A DNA stretch of 6,540 nucleotides from Veillonella sp. (GCF_019414865.1 NZ_DXLG01000089.1:1-6540), one strand, 5' to 3'. Shown: positions 1 to 6,473, counted from the stretch's first letter. Notes: generated by a model not told the origin, from the sequence alone. Program-made: numbers and translations.

Positions 1-5
1 GCCAT
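1..5 (-). other. Possible first codons of a truncated minus-strand gene
   Basis: On the minus strand an ATG at positions 5-3 is followed by GC and then the window edge. A GGGG run at 11-14 sits 5 nt upstream of it, which resembles the GGGG-type ribosome binding sites of the other genes here. A perfect promoter lies about 95 bp upstream. An Ala second codon and a place after dusB would fit greA, which follows coaX-dusB in some Firmicutes, but five bases cannot identify a gene. This is inference only. Confidence 0.22.
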
Positions 6-41
6 GGGTACCCCACTCTTTCTACATATAAATAAAATAAG

Positions 42-70
42 AAAAAAGTGCCATAGTAAGATGACACCTT
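42..70 (-). terminator. Terminator-like hairpin after dusB
   Basis: Read on the minus strand, AAGGTGTCAT pairs with ATGGCACTT around a 6-nt loop, with one bulged G and one G-U pair. A run of six T follows directly (42-47). It lies about 60 nt past the dusB stop codon and so can end the dusB transcript. The stem is only moderately stable. It also lies downstream of the promoter at 98-126, so the RNA made from that promoter must pass through it. Confidence 0.6.
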
Positions 71-97
71 ATCTTTTATTTCTAAATTATCTCAACC

Positions 98-126
98 ATT
101 ATATAAAAATACTGTACATTTGTCAA
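98..126 (-). promoter_or_regulatory. Consensus sigma-70/sigma-A promoter facing left
   Basis: On the minus strand TTGACA (121-126) and TATAAT (98-103) are separated by exactly 17 bp, a perfect match to the housekeeping promoter consensus. Transcription would start near position 91, just downstream of dusB, and run off the left edge of the window. It probably drives the next minus-strand gene, whose start may be at position 5. Chance occurrence of both perfect hexamers at ideal spacing in a 131-bp gap is unlikely. Confidence 0.8.
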
Positions 127-131
127 TCTGA

Positions 132-1118
132 CTACATTTCAGACAGTATTTTACGATATGATTCTAGCTCATTATGAAAGCTTGTTACGGTATGAATTGT
201 ATTCACACGATTGCGCCAATATGCAGATTCAGGGAGTCCCTTCATATACCAGCCTGCATGAGTTCGTATTTCCTTAACGGCCATACTCTCCCCCTTATAT
301 TGACACAATAGATCAAAATGCTTTAACAACATATCGAGACGTTCAATATCAGTTGGCGCCGGTAACACTTCACCGGTCTCTAAATAATGGTGAATGCGAC
401 CGAAGATCCAAGGATTCCCCTGTGCACCACGCCCTACCATTACAGCATCACATCCCGTTTCATCGAGCATGCGCTTCGCATCCTCTGGTTCCACGATATC
501 ACCATTGCCAATTACAGGTACAGACACAGCCTCCTTTACAGCCTTAATATAGGACCAGTCCGCATGGCCACTGTACATTTGTTCCTTTGTACGACCATGT
601 ACAGCAATAGCTGCGACCCCTGTAGATTCTATGCGCTTTGCAAAGTCTACTACATTGATGGATTCACTATCCCAACCGATACGCATTTTCACAGTAACAG
701 GTACATCGACAGCCTTAACTGCCGCCTCTGCTACGCGTGCCGCCAAATCAGGATTTTTCATAAGTGCAGAGCCATCCCCTGAGGAAACAACTTTTTTAAC
801 AGGACAACCCATATTGATATCTACAATATCTGCACCCGCATCAGCTACAACCTTTGCACCGATGGCAATCGCCTCTGGATTAGAACCGAAGATTTGCATA
901 GAAACAGGACGTTCTACATCTTCAAGGCGCAACAATTCATGAGTGCGCTCATTTTTATATTTAATGCCCATAGCACTTACCATTTCGGTACATACCAAGG
1001 CAGCGCCATATTCTTTGGCCAGTAAACGATAGGCAATATCGCTAACCCCGGCCATTGGCGCTAATATGGCTTGACCATCAATTTTGACGGATCCTATTTG
1101 CCATTGTTTATTGTTCAT
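132..1118 (-). CDS. dusB: tRNA-dihydrouridine synthase, DusB/NifR3 type
   Basis: This flavin (FMN) enzyme reduces specific uridines of the tRNA D-loop to dihydrouridine in the cytoplasm, using NADPH. The 328-aa protein has the family's usual length and all its landmarks. APMAGVSD (20-27) is the FMN-binding N-terminus of the TIM barrel. INMGCP (101-106) carries the catalytic Cys105. HGRT is at 174-177, GNGDI at 204-208 and the phosphate-binding VGRGAQGNPW at 228-237. The C-terminal helical tRNA-binding domain contains RTHAGWYMKG (285-294). The ATG start lies 12 nt after AGGGG (1131-1135). The gene is third in the birA-coaX-dusB series, 94 bp after coaX, with an intrinsic terminator in the gap, so its expression depends on readthrough or a promoter of its own. 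The name follows the common DusB/NifR3 family; which uridines are modified cannot be read from the sequence. Confidence 0.95.
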   Translation of the reverse strand: MNNKQWQIGSVKIDGQAILAPMAGVSDIAYRLLAKEYGAALVCTEMVSAMGIKYKNERTHELLRLEDVERPVSMQIFGSNPEAIAIGAKVVADAGADIVDINMGCPVKKVVSSGDGSALMKNPDLAARVAEAAVKAVDVPVTVKMRIGWDSESINVVDFAKRIESTGVAAIAVHGRTKEQMYSGHADWSYIKAVKEAVSVPVIGNGDIVEPEDAKRMLDETGCDAVMVGRGAQGNPWIFGRIHHYLETGEVLPAPTDIERLDMLLKHFDLLCQYKGESMAVKEIRTHAGWYMKGLPESAYWRNRVNTIHTVTSFHNELESYRKILSEM

Positions 1119-1138
1119 ATAATTCTATATCCCCTAAC

Positions 1139-1165
1139 AAAAAGGGTACAGCATAAGCTGTACCC
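1139..1165 (-). terminator. Intrinsic terminator between coaX and dusB
   Basis: A perfect 9-bp stem, GGGTACAGC with GCTGTACCC around a 4-nt loop (1144-1165), is followed on the minus strand by TTTTT (1143-1139). It lies 48 nt after the coaX stop and is a textbook rho-independent terminator for the birA-coaX transcript. On the plus strand no T-run follows, so it is unidirectional. Its T-run ends only 3 nt before the dusB ribosome binding site, which makes it part of the dusB leader for any transcript starting further upstream. Confidence 0.82.
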
Positions 1166-1212
1166 GAATGTACACTACTTTGTTACCTATACGTAACTAT
1201 ATTATAGTAGCA

Positions 1213-1980
1213 TTATTTATTTCTTTCGTAAATAAGGCGTAAGCCTTCTAATGTAAGCATAGGCTCTACATGGTCAATGCAGTCTGTAGCGCTGCTGATA
1301 AGCTGTGCTAAACCACCTGTAGCCACAACGGTTACTTGTCCGCCCATTTCAGCTTTCATACGAGATACTAGACCTTCTACTTGGCCTACGTAACCATAAA
1401 ACATACCAGATTGCATAGAAGATACGGTGTTGCGACAAATCACTTGACCAGGATCTCTGACATCGATACGTGGCAATTTAGCAGCTCGTTGGAATAAAGC
1501 CTCCGCAGAAATTGTAACACCTGGAGTAATTACACCGCCCATATAATCGCCATTACCTTGAACTGCACAATAGGTTGTAGCCGTACCAAAGTCGATAATG
1601 ATTAAATCACCTTTATATTGTTCATGTGCAGCCACAGCATTTACGATACGGTCAGCCCCTACTTCACGAGGATTATCATACTTAATAGCGATACCAGTCT
1701 TAGTACCAGGTCCAACAATGAGAGGATTTACATTAAAATAACGTAAACATACCCGTTCTAATGTAGGCATCAACGGTGGCACAACTGAGGAAATGATAAT
1801 ATCTTTAATATCTTTCACATCAACCTTGCGATCATGGAAGAATAAATTCATCATCAACATGCCATATTCATCGGTGGTCCGAACGCGATCCGTGGAAATA
1901 CGCCAGTGACCTACAAGCTCTGTCTTGTCGTATACACCGAGAACAATATTGGTGTTCCCCACATCAATTACTAATAACAT
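1213..1980 (-). CDS. coaX: Type III pantothenate kinase
   Basis: CoaX phosphorylates pantothenate to 4'-phosphopantothenate, the first step of coenzyme A synthesis. Members of the family characterised so far are generally not feedback-inhibited by CoA and need a monovalent cation. The 255-aa length is standard. The protein has the ASKHA fold with DVGNTN (6-11, phosphate 1 loop), GADR (108-111), IDFGTATT (129-136), the glycine-rich TGGLA (221-225) and the C-terminal EPMLTLEGL (239-247). The conserved acidic residues Asp6, Asp110 and Asp130 are all present. The ATG is preceded by GGAGG (1986-1990) at 5 nt spacing. That site overlaps the last base of the birA stop codon, so the two genes are almost certainly co-transcribed and possibly translationally coupled. 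BirA plus CoaX is a sensible pair, because biotin-dependent carboxylases act on CoA thioesters. A strong terminator follows. Confidence 0.96.
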   Translation of the reverse strand: MLLVIDVGNTNIVLGVYDKTELVGHWRISTDRVRTTDEYGMLMMNLFFHDRKVDVKDIKDIIISSVVPPLMPTLERVCLRYFNVNPLIVGPGTKTGIAIKYDNPREVGADRIVNAVAAHEQYKGDLIIIDFGTATTYCAVQGNGDYMGGVITPGVTISAEALFQRAAKLPRIDVRDPGQVICRNTVSSMQSGMFYGYVGQVEGLVSRMKAEMGGQVTVVATGGLAQLISSATDCIDHVEPMLTLEGLRLIYERNK

Positions 1981-1989
1981 GAATGCCTC

Positions 1990-2964
1990 CTATTTGCGCG
2001 GACGAATTGACACGTCCCCTGCCACAATACGTTTAACTGTCCCATCAGGGATTCTTACTAATAAGTTACCATCTTCATCAATATCTGTAGCTACCCCTTC
2101 ATAGGTATTTCCTGGTGCTCTCACTTCAATTTCCTCACCAAGAGTTACCGATAATTGGCGCCATTCATTTAATGTTTCCTCAAAGCCACTATCGAGGACT
2201 TCATAATATTGATGTTCTAAGGATTCCAAAATAATTTTAAAAGCTTCTGTCCGTTCAATATCAATGCCTTCCATTGTTAATGACGTAGCGATTAACTTCA
2301 ATTCTTCTGGAAGTTCTTCTTGTTTAGTCTTTACATTGACACCTATGCCCATAACAATATAGGAAATTTCCTCCATAGAGCCGGACATTTCTGTCAAAAT
2401 ACCAACTAATTTACGACCATTTACAAGGATATCATTTGGCCATTTAATACCTGCATCTGTAAGGCCCATTTTATGAAATGCCTTTGTTAATGCCACGGCA
2501 GCCATCAATGTACACTTCGGTGCTTCTACTGGTGCAAAGTCAGGGCGTAAAATGAGACTAAACCATAGACCTTTTCCGAATGGAGAATACCATCCACGAG
2601 ATAAACGACCGCGGCCAGCAGCCTGTTCCTCTGTAACAACAACAGTGCCTTCTTCTGCACCTTGTTGTGCTAAACGACGAGCTTCTAGGTTTGTAGATTC
2701 GGTAGTGTCCATATAGACATACCGTTTGCCAAATACATCTGTTTTTAAGATTTGCTTCATTGCTAATGGACTCAACAAATCAGGTTCCTCCAATAATCGA
2801 TACCCCCTCTTGGTATAAGATTCTATTTTGTAGCCTTTTTGACGTAATGCTTTGATATGCTTCCAAATAGCTGTGCGCGAAACATGACACGCTTCTGACA
2901 TATCTTGTCCCGATACGAAACTACCTTGGTTTTGTCTCAAGAATTCTAATACTTCATCACGCAT
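1990..2964 (-). CDS. birA: Bifunctional biotin ligase / biotin operon repressor
   Basis: BirA activates biotin to biotinyl-5'-AMP and attaches it to the lysine of biotin carboxyl carrier domains. Forms with an N-terminal DNA-binding domain (class II) also repress biotin genes. At 324 aa this matches the bifunctional class (E. coli BirA is 321 aa). A winged helix-turn-helix covers about residues 1-58 (SGQDMSEACHVSRTAIWKHI, 18-37). The catalytic domain follows: STN (90-92), the adenylate-binding loop GRGRLSRGW (117-125), KWPND (174-178, with the key Lys174) and GIGVN (206-210). An SH3-like C-terminal domain spans about 272-320. The ATG is 9 nt after AAAGGGG (2974-2980). It is the first gene of the birA-coaX transcript and diverges from the exporter gene. 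A palindrome resembling BirA half-sites covers its predicted transcription start, which suggests autoregulation; that is inference. Confidence 0.96.
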   Translation of the reverse strand: MRDEVLEFLRQNQGSFVSGQDMSEACHVSRTAIWKHIKALRQKGYKIESYTKRGYRLLEEPDLLSPLAMKQILKTDVFGKRYVYMDTTESTNLEARRLAQQGAEEGTVVVTEEQAAGRGRLSRGWYSPFGKGLWFSLILRPDFAPVEAPKCTLMAAVALTKAFHKMGLTDAGIKWPNDILVNGRKLVGILTEMSGSMEEISYIVMGIGVNVKTKQEELPEELKLIATSLTMEGIDIERTEAFKIILESLEHQYYEVLDSGFEETLNEWRQLSVTLGEEIEVRAPGNTYEGVATDIDEDGNLLVRIPDGTVKRIVAGDVSIRPRK

Positions 2965-2982
2965 AGTTTAGAGCCCCTTTCT

Positions 2983-3002
2983 TTGTCAACCTAGGTTTAC
3001 AA
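2983..3002. promoter_or_regulatory. Compact palindrome with BirA-like half-sites
   Basis: TTGTCAACC and GGTTTACAA face each other across a 2-bp TA spacer, with one mismatch in 9 pairs. The half-sites match the published BirA box pattern TTGTnAACC / GGTTnACAA, but known BirA operators have a spacer of about 14-16 bp. The palindrome covers the predicted birA start of transcription (about 3000) and the first bases of its leader, which is a normal place for a repressor. A BirA site of unusual geometry and a site for another dimeric regulator are both possible. Confidence 0.4.
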
Positions 3003-3006
3003 TTCG

Positions 3007-3035
3007 ATTGTACAAGTGTACCCTATAAAATGCAA
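3007..3035 (-). promoter_or_regulatory. Predicted birA-coaX promoter
   Basis: On the minus strand TTGCAT (3030-3035) and TACAAT (3007-3012) are spaced by 17 bp. Each differs from the consensus hexamer: the -35 keeps TTG and the A, the -10 matches 5 of 6. Transcription would begin near 3000, about 36 nt before the birA ATG and within the palindrome at 2983-3002. A nested TACAAT-TCG-ATTGTA dyad (2998-3012) overlaps the -10 element. Confidence 0.55.
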
Positions 3036-3055
3036 GGATTATTTAAAATAATTAA

Positions 3056-3064
3056 TGGTATAAT
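3056..3064 (+). promoter_or_regulatory. Extended -10 promoter of the exporter gene
   Basis: TGGTATAAT is a perfect extended -10 element (TGnTATAAT). No good -35 hexamer sits 16-18 bp upstream, which is tolerated at extended -10 promoters. Transcription would start near 3071, about 65 nt before the preferred start codon. A dyad, GGTATAA (3057-3063) with TTATACC (3080-3086), plus an inner TAATAC/GTATTA pair, overlaps the element and the start site and could be an operator. Confidence 0.5.
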
Positions 3065-3125
3065 ACATGTAGTATTAAGTTATACCTTATGTAAAAGATA
3101 ACAATAGTATGGTCTATCATTATCT

Positions 3126-3131
3126 GGGGAG
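3126..3131 (+). promoter_or_regulatory. Ribosome binding site that sets the exporter start
   Basis: GGGGAG lies 4 nt before an ATG at 3136. The alternative in-frame ATG at 3109 is preceded only by A/T-rich sequence with no purine-rich site. This favours 3136 as the real start and shortens the protein by 9 residues. The spacing is slightly short but acceptable. Confidence 0.6.
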
Positions 3132-3135
3132 ATAT

Positions 3136-4479
3136 ATGCAACAATTTACATTAGAAGAAAAAAATGAAGTTCTAGAGAACCCATTTATCCATATTCACAG
3201 AAAACTTGATGTTCTATTAAACATAGGCAAGTTACTTATGGAATGTGGTGCTGATACAAATCGGATCATTGAGGAGATGTTAAAAGCTGCCACATTTATG
3301 GGTATTCCTCATAATTACTTAAACATTCATATTTCATATACCACCATCATGGTAAATCTATTACACAAAGAACGGTCCATAACAGTTTTTAGAAAAACAC
3401 CAGTTCATGTTCCCAATATGGCCATGATCAATGCCGTATCTAAACTCACATGGCGCGCCTTCGAACGACATTACTCGCTCACAACCTATGAACAACTCAT
3501 TTCAAAATTAGATTCTACCATTCCTGTATATCCTGATTGGGTTAAGGGTATTGCATGTGCCCTAGGTTCTGCAGGCCTCGCCTTTCTATATAGTGGTGAT
3601 ATGATAGCTTTTATAGTAACAATTATTTGCTCTCTCATTGGCTATTTTACACGCATTCTAGCCGTACGCTTTGGTTGCAATGAATATGTGGGTATTGCAT
3701 TAGGTGGATTTGCCGCTATGGTTTCCGCCTACGGTTTCTATTCACATATTGAACAAGACTCTTTAGTTTATGTTCTCGTATGTTGTACCCTATTTATGAT
3801 TCCAGGGGTACCTCTTATCAATGCTGTTATCGATACAATCAACAACCATATCCTATCAGGCATTACGCGAGCCATTAGAACAATTCTCATCGTAGGTAGT
3901 ATGACCTTAGGTATGGCCATGGCCTTATACTTTAGTCCAATGCCGGCCTTTAGTTTTGTAGACATTAAACCTCATGTACTATCTATTGAGCAGATTATAG
4001 GTTCTTTTATGGCCGCCGCCTCATTCGCTGTTTTATTTAATGCGCCTGTACGCCTCTTGCTCTCAATCGGTATCGGCGGTGTATTATGTGTATTTATTCG
4101 TAATTTACTAGCTGTTGAATTAGGTTTCTCTATTGCTGGGGCCACCTTTGTAGGGGCCGCTGTTATGAGTATTATTTATGTAAAAGTTTCTACCTGGCTA
4201 AAAACATCTAGTACGATTATTATCGTTCCGTCTGCTATCGCATTAATGCCAGGGATTCTATATTATCGTTTTCTTTTCGATATTCTTCACATCAATGCAC
4301 TCAATGAATCCGGCCTTGTTTATATGGTACAAAATGGTGTAACAGGTATTTTAACCATCGTTGGCATCGCTGTCGGTGTGGCCATACCAAATGTATTAGC
4401 ACAGAAATACTTAAAATCACTTAAGGAACGTCGCATACAAGAATATTTAGCAACCCGTCACATCAACGATGGACAATAA
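3136..4479 (+). CDS. Threonine/serine exporter family protein (fused ThrE, DUF1212 plus ThrE_2)
   Basis: A multi-pass membrane protein of the ThrE family, whose characterised members export threonine and serine; E. coli splits it into YjjP and YjjB. At 447 aa from this start, both halves are fused, as in Corynebacterium ThrE. A cytoplasmic N-terminal region (about 1-130) holds the conserved ECGADTNR stretch (36-43). Then come about ten hydrophobic segments, roughly 137-156, 157-173, 184-202, 207-222, 246-266, 287-303, 306-322, 331-349, 357-376 and 399-419. PGVPLINAVID (223-233) closes the DUF1212 half, and PSAIALMPG (365-373) is typical of the ThrE_2 half. The tail after 420 is basic and cytoplasmic. 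An upstream ATG at 3109 would give 456 aa but lacks a ribosome binding site. The gene stands alone on the plus strand, divergent from birA and convergent with ftsH. The real substrate is unproven; other members move dicarboxylates. Confidence 0.88.
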   Translation: MQQFTLEEKNEVLENPFIHIHRKLDVLLNIGKLLMECGADTNRIIEEMLKAATFMGIPHNYLNIHISYTTIMVNLLHKERSITVFRKTPVHVPNMAMINAVSKLTWRAFERHYSLTTYEQLISKLDSTIPVYPDWVKGIACALGSAGLAFLYSGDMIAFIVTIICSLIGYFTRILAVRFGCNEYVGIALGGFAAMVSAYGFYSHIEQDSLVYVLVCCTLFMIPGVPLINAVIDTINNHILSGITRAIRTILIVGSMTLGMAMALYFSPMPAFSFVDIKPHVLSIEQIIGSFMAAASFAVLFNAPVRLLLSIGIGGVLCVFIRNLLAVELGFSIAGATFVGAAVMSIIYVKVSTWLKTSSTIIIVPSAIALMPGILYYRFLFDILHINALNESGLVYMVQNGVTGILTIVGIAVGVAIPNVLAQKYLKSLKERRIQEYLATRHINDGQ

Positions 4480-4514
4480 AAAAGAGCTGGTCTCCAAGGA
4501 GATCAGCTCTTTTT
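4479..4514. terminator. Bidirectional intrinsic terminator between convergent genes
   Basis: A long hairpin, AAAAGAGCTGGTCTCC against GGAGATCAGCTCTTTT, has one G-U pair on the plus-strand RNA (an A-C mismatch on the minus) and a very small loop. It is flanked by T-runs in both directions: TTTTT at 4510-4514 on the plus strand and six T at 4483-4478 on the minus strand. It starts at the exporter stop codon and lies 16 nt past the ftsH stop, so it can end both transcripts. It looks slightly stronger for the exporter. Confidence 0.92.
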
Positions 4515-4530
4515 ATTTGGACAGTTTCCA

Positions 4531-6459
4531 TTATTTAATTTCGTTAGAAGGTGTTTCACTAGGAGCTTCCACTGTAGAAGTGTGCTCATTAGCGTCAACA
4601 ACCTCTGGTACTACAATACCTGCTGCTTCTAACGTAGCTTTAGGTTCCTCTATTTCAGGAGCTTTTGTTGTACCATATTTGTAAAGATTATCTACCGCTT
4701 TTGCATCGATTGTTTCTTCCTCTAATAGAGCATTTGCCATATCATGTAAGAATTTTTCGTTATCGCTAAGAAGTTTTGTTACATCTTTATAAGCATCTTC
4801 AACGATACGATGAATTTCAGTATCGATTTTTGCAGCAATTTCTTCACTGTAGTTGCGTTCATGGCCAAGGTTTTTACCCAAGAATACTTGTTCTTGTTGT
4901 TCACCAAATACGATAGGACCAAGCTCATCGCTCATGCCCCAACGCGTTACCATGGCACGCGCTGTATTCGTTACACTTTGAAGGTCACCAGAAGCACCTG
5001 TACTGATTTCATCCAAAATCAAAGCCTCTGCCACACGACCGCCAAGGGCTACGCGAATATCCGCTAATAATTGAGATTTTGTTTTGTAGTTTTGTTCCTC
5101 TGTAGGAAGCATCATAGTGTAACCACCTGCTGCACCACGAGGAATGATTGTTACCTTATGAACAGGATCTGCATGAGGCAACAAATGTGCCACAATAGCA
5201 TGACCAGATTCATGGTACGCTGTTAACTTGCGATCCTTATCACTCACAATGTGACTGCGGCGTTCAGGACCCATGCTAACCTTTTCACTAGCTTCTTCAA
5301 CTTCAGCCATAGTGATTACTTTTTTGTTAAGACGAGCCGCTAATAAAGCCGCTTCATTTAACAAGTTACTTAAGTCGGCACCAGTAAAGCCTGGTGTTTT
5401 CTTCGCAATTGTTTTCAAGTCTACATCGTCAGCCAACGGCTTGTTACGAGCGTGAACTTTTAAGATTGCTTCACGACCGCGTAAGTCTGGACGACCTACG
5501 ATAACTTGACGGTCAAAACGACCTGGACGCAAGAGCGCTGGGTCAAGAATATCTGGGCGGTTTGTAGCTGCGATAGTAATAATACCTTCGTTAGCACCGA
5601 AGCCATCCATTTCAACGAGCAATTGGTTCAATGTTTGTTCACGTTCATCGTGACCACCACCAAGACCTGCGCCACGTTGGCGACCAACCGCATCAATTTC
5701 GTCGATGAAGATAATACATGGCGCATTCTTTTTCGCTTGTGTGAAAAGATCACGTACACGAGATGCACCAACACCTACGAACATTTCTACGAAGTCAGAA
5801 CCAGAAATCGTAAAGAATGGTACGCCTGCTTCACCAGCAACAGCTTTAGCAAGCAATGTTTTACCAGTACCTGGAGGTCCCGCTAACAATACACCTTTCG
5901 GAATTTTAGCACCGATAGCTGTAAATTTGCCTGGGTCCTTCAAAAATTCTACTACTTCTTCTAATTCTTGTTTTGCTTCTTCCGCACCTGCTACATCTTT
6001 GAAGCTAACCTTAACATTACCTTCACCCATCAATTTAGCACGGCTTTTACCAAAGTTCATCACTCGGCCACCGCCACCTTGTGTTTGTTGCATAATGAAG
6101 AAGAACAACACTACCAAGATGATAATAGGAATAGCAGAACCTAAAAGGCTCATCCACCAAGCTGGTTGCTCAGGTGGCGCTGCTGTAATTTCAACGCCAT
6201 TATCTTGTAATGTTTTAATTAATGTTTCATCAGTTGGCGCATAAGAATTGAATTCTGTTCCATTTTTTAGTTTACCTTTAATACCATGATCATTGGTAAT
6301 CGTTACGGACTCAACCTTTTTCTGTTGTACTTGTTGAATAAATCCTGTGTAGCTTAATTCAGATTTATTCGCACTTTGACCAGAGAAAGCGTCAATGGCG
6401 ATAACGAAAGCGGCAATGATAAGTAAATAAAGGACGATATTTTTTGTAAATCGACCCAA
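4531..6459 (-). CDS. ftsH: ATP-dependent zinc metalloprotease FtsH
   Basis: FtsH is a hexameric, membrane-anchored AAA+ protease that extracts and degrades misassembled membrane proteins and some regulatory proteins. The 642-aa protein has every family element. A first membrane segment (about 7-25) is followed by an extracytoplasmic domain (26-103) and a second segment (about 104-123). The AAA domain has Walker A GPPGTGKT (194-201), the pore loop MFVGVGA (226-232), Walker B CIIFIDEID (248-256) and the second region of homology ending LLRPGRFDR with arginine fingers Arg311 and Arg314. The zinc protease domain has HESGH (416-420) and the third ligand Asp492 in STGASGDLQS. The last 40 or so residues are a low-complexity acidic tail rich in E, P, T and S. 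The start is TTG, 7 nt from AAAGGGG; no in-frame ATG or GTG is nearby upstream, and MGRFTKN aligns with usual FtsH N-termini. The gene is monocistronic at its 3' end. Confidence 0.98.
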   Translation of the reverse strand: MGRFTKNIVLYLLIIAAFVIAIDAFSGQSANKSELSYTGFIQQVQQKKVESVTITNDHGIKGKLKNGTEFNSYAPTDETLIKTLQDNGVEITAAPPEQPAWWMSLLGSAIPIIILVVLFFFIMQQTQGGGGRVMNFGKSRAKLMGEGNVKVSFKDVAGAEEAKQELEEVVEFLKDPGKFTAIGAKIPKGVLLAGPPGTGKTLLAKAVAGEAGVPFFTISGSDFVEMFVGVGASRVRDLFTQAKKNAPCIIFIDEIDAVGRQRGAGLGGGHDEREQTLNQLLVEMDGFGANEGIITIAATNRPDILDPALLRPGRFDRQVIVGRPDLRGREAILKVHARNKPLADDVDLKTIAKKTPGFTGADLSNLLNEAALLAARLNKKVITMAEVEEASEKVSMGPERRSHIVSDKDRKLTAYHESGHAIVAHLLPHADPVHKVTIIPRGAAGGYTMMLPTEEQNYKTKSQLLADIRVALGGRVAEALILDEISTGASGDLQSVTNTARAMVTRWGMSDELGPIVFGEQQEQVFLGKNLGHERNYSEEIAAKIDTEIHRIVEDAYKDVTKLLSDNEKFLHDMANALLEEETIDAKAVDNLYKYGTTKAPEIEEPKATLEAAGIVVPEVVDANEHTSTVEAPSETPSNEIK

Positions 6460-6466
6460 AAGATTA

Positions 6467-6473
6467 CCCCTTT
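6467..6473 (-). promoter_or_regulatory. ftsH ribosome binding site
   Basis: AAAGGGG on the minus strand lies 7 nt before the TTG at 6459-6457. It fixes this rare codon as the start, because the first possible ATG further inside would remove conserved N-terminal membrane sequence. The same AAAGGGG sequence precedes birA. Confidence 0.75.

Noticed and set aside
2..12. Adjacent NcoI (CCATGG) and KpnI (GGTACC) sites, like a cloning linker
   Set aside because: No other vector sequence is present and the flanking DNA is continuous in character. The sites also make sense as a ribosome binding site and start codon on the minus strand.
353..942. Several overlapping plus-strand frames of 64 to 131 codons
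   Set aside because: All are antisense shadows of dusB, a strongly conserved gene, and none has a convincing start.
3039..3053. ATTATT-TAA-AATAAT inverted repeat
   Set aside because: It is pure A/T, common by chance in a promoter region, and no further signal supports it.
3452..3459. A GGCGCGCC octamer (AscI site) in A/T-rich DNA
   Set aside because: It sits in frame within the exporter coding sequence (Trp-Arg-Ala) and needs no special explanation.
4469..4684. A 71-codon plus-strand frame overlapping the exporter end
   Set aside because: It runs through the bidirectional terminator and is antisense to the ftsH tail. There is no ribosome binding site and no family resemblance.
5705..6244. 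A 179-codon open frame on the plus strand
   Set aside because: It lies wholly antisense to the conserved ftsH coding sequence, has no ribosome binding site or recognisable domain, and its composition follows the ftsH codons.
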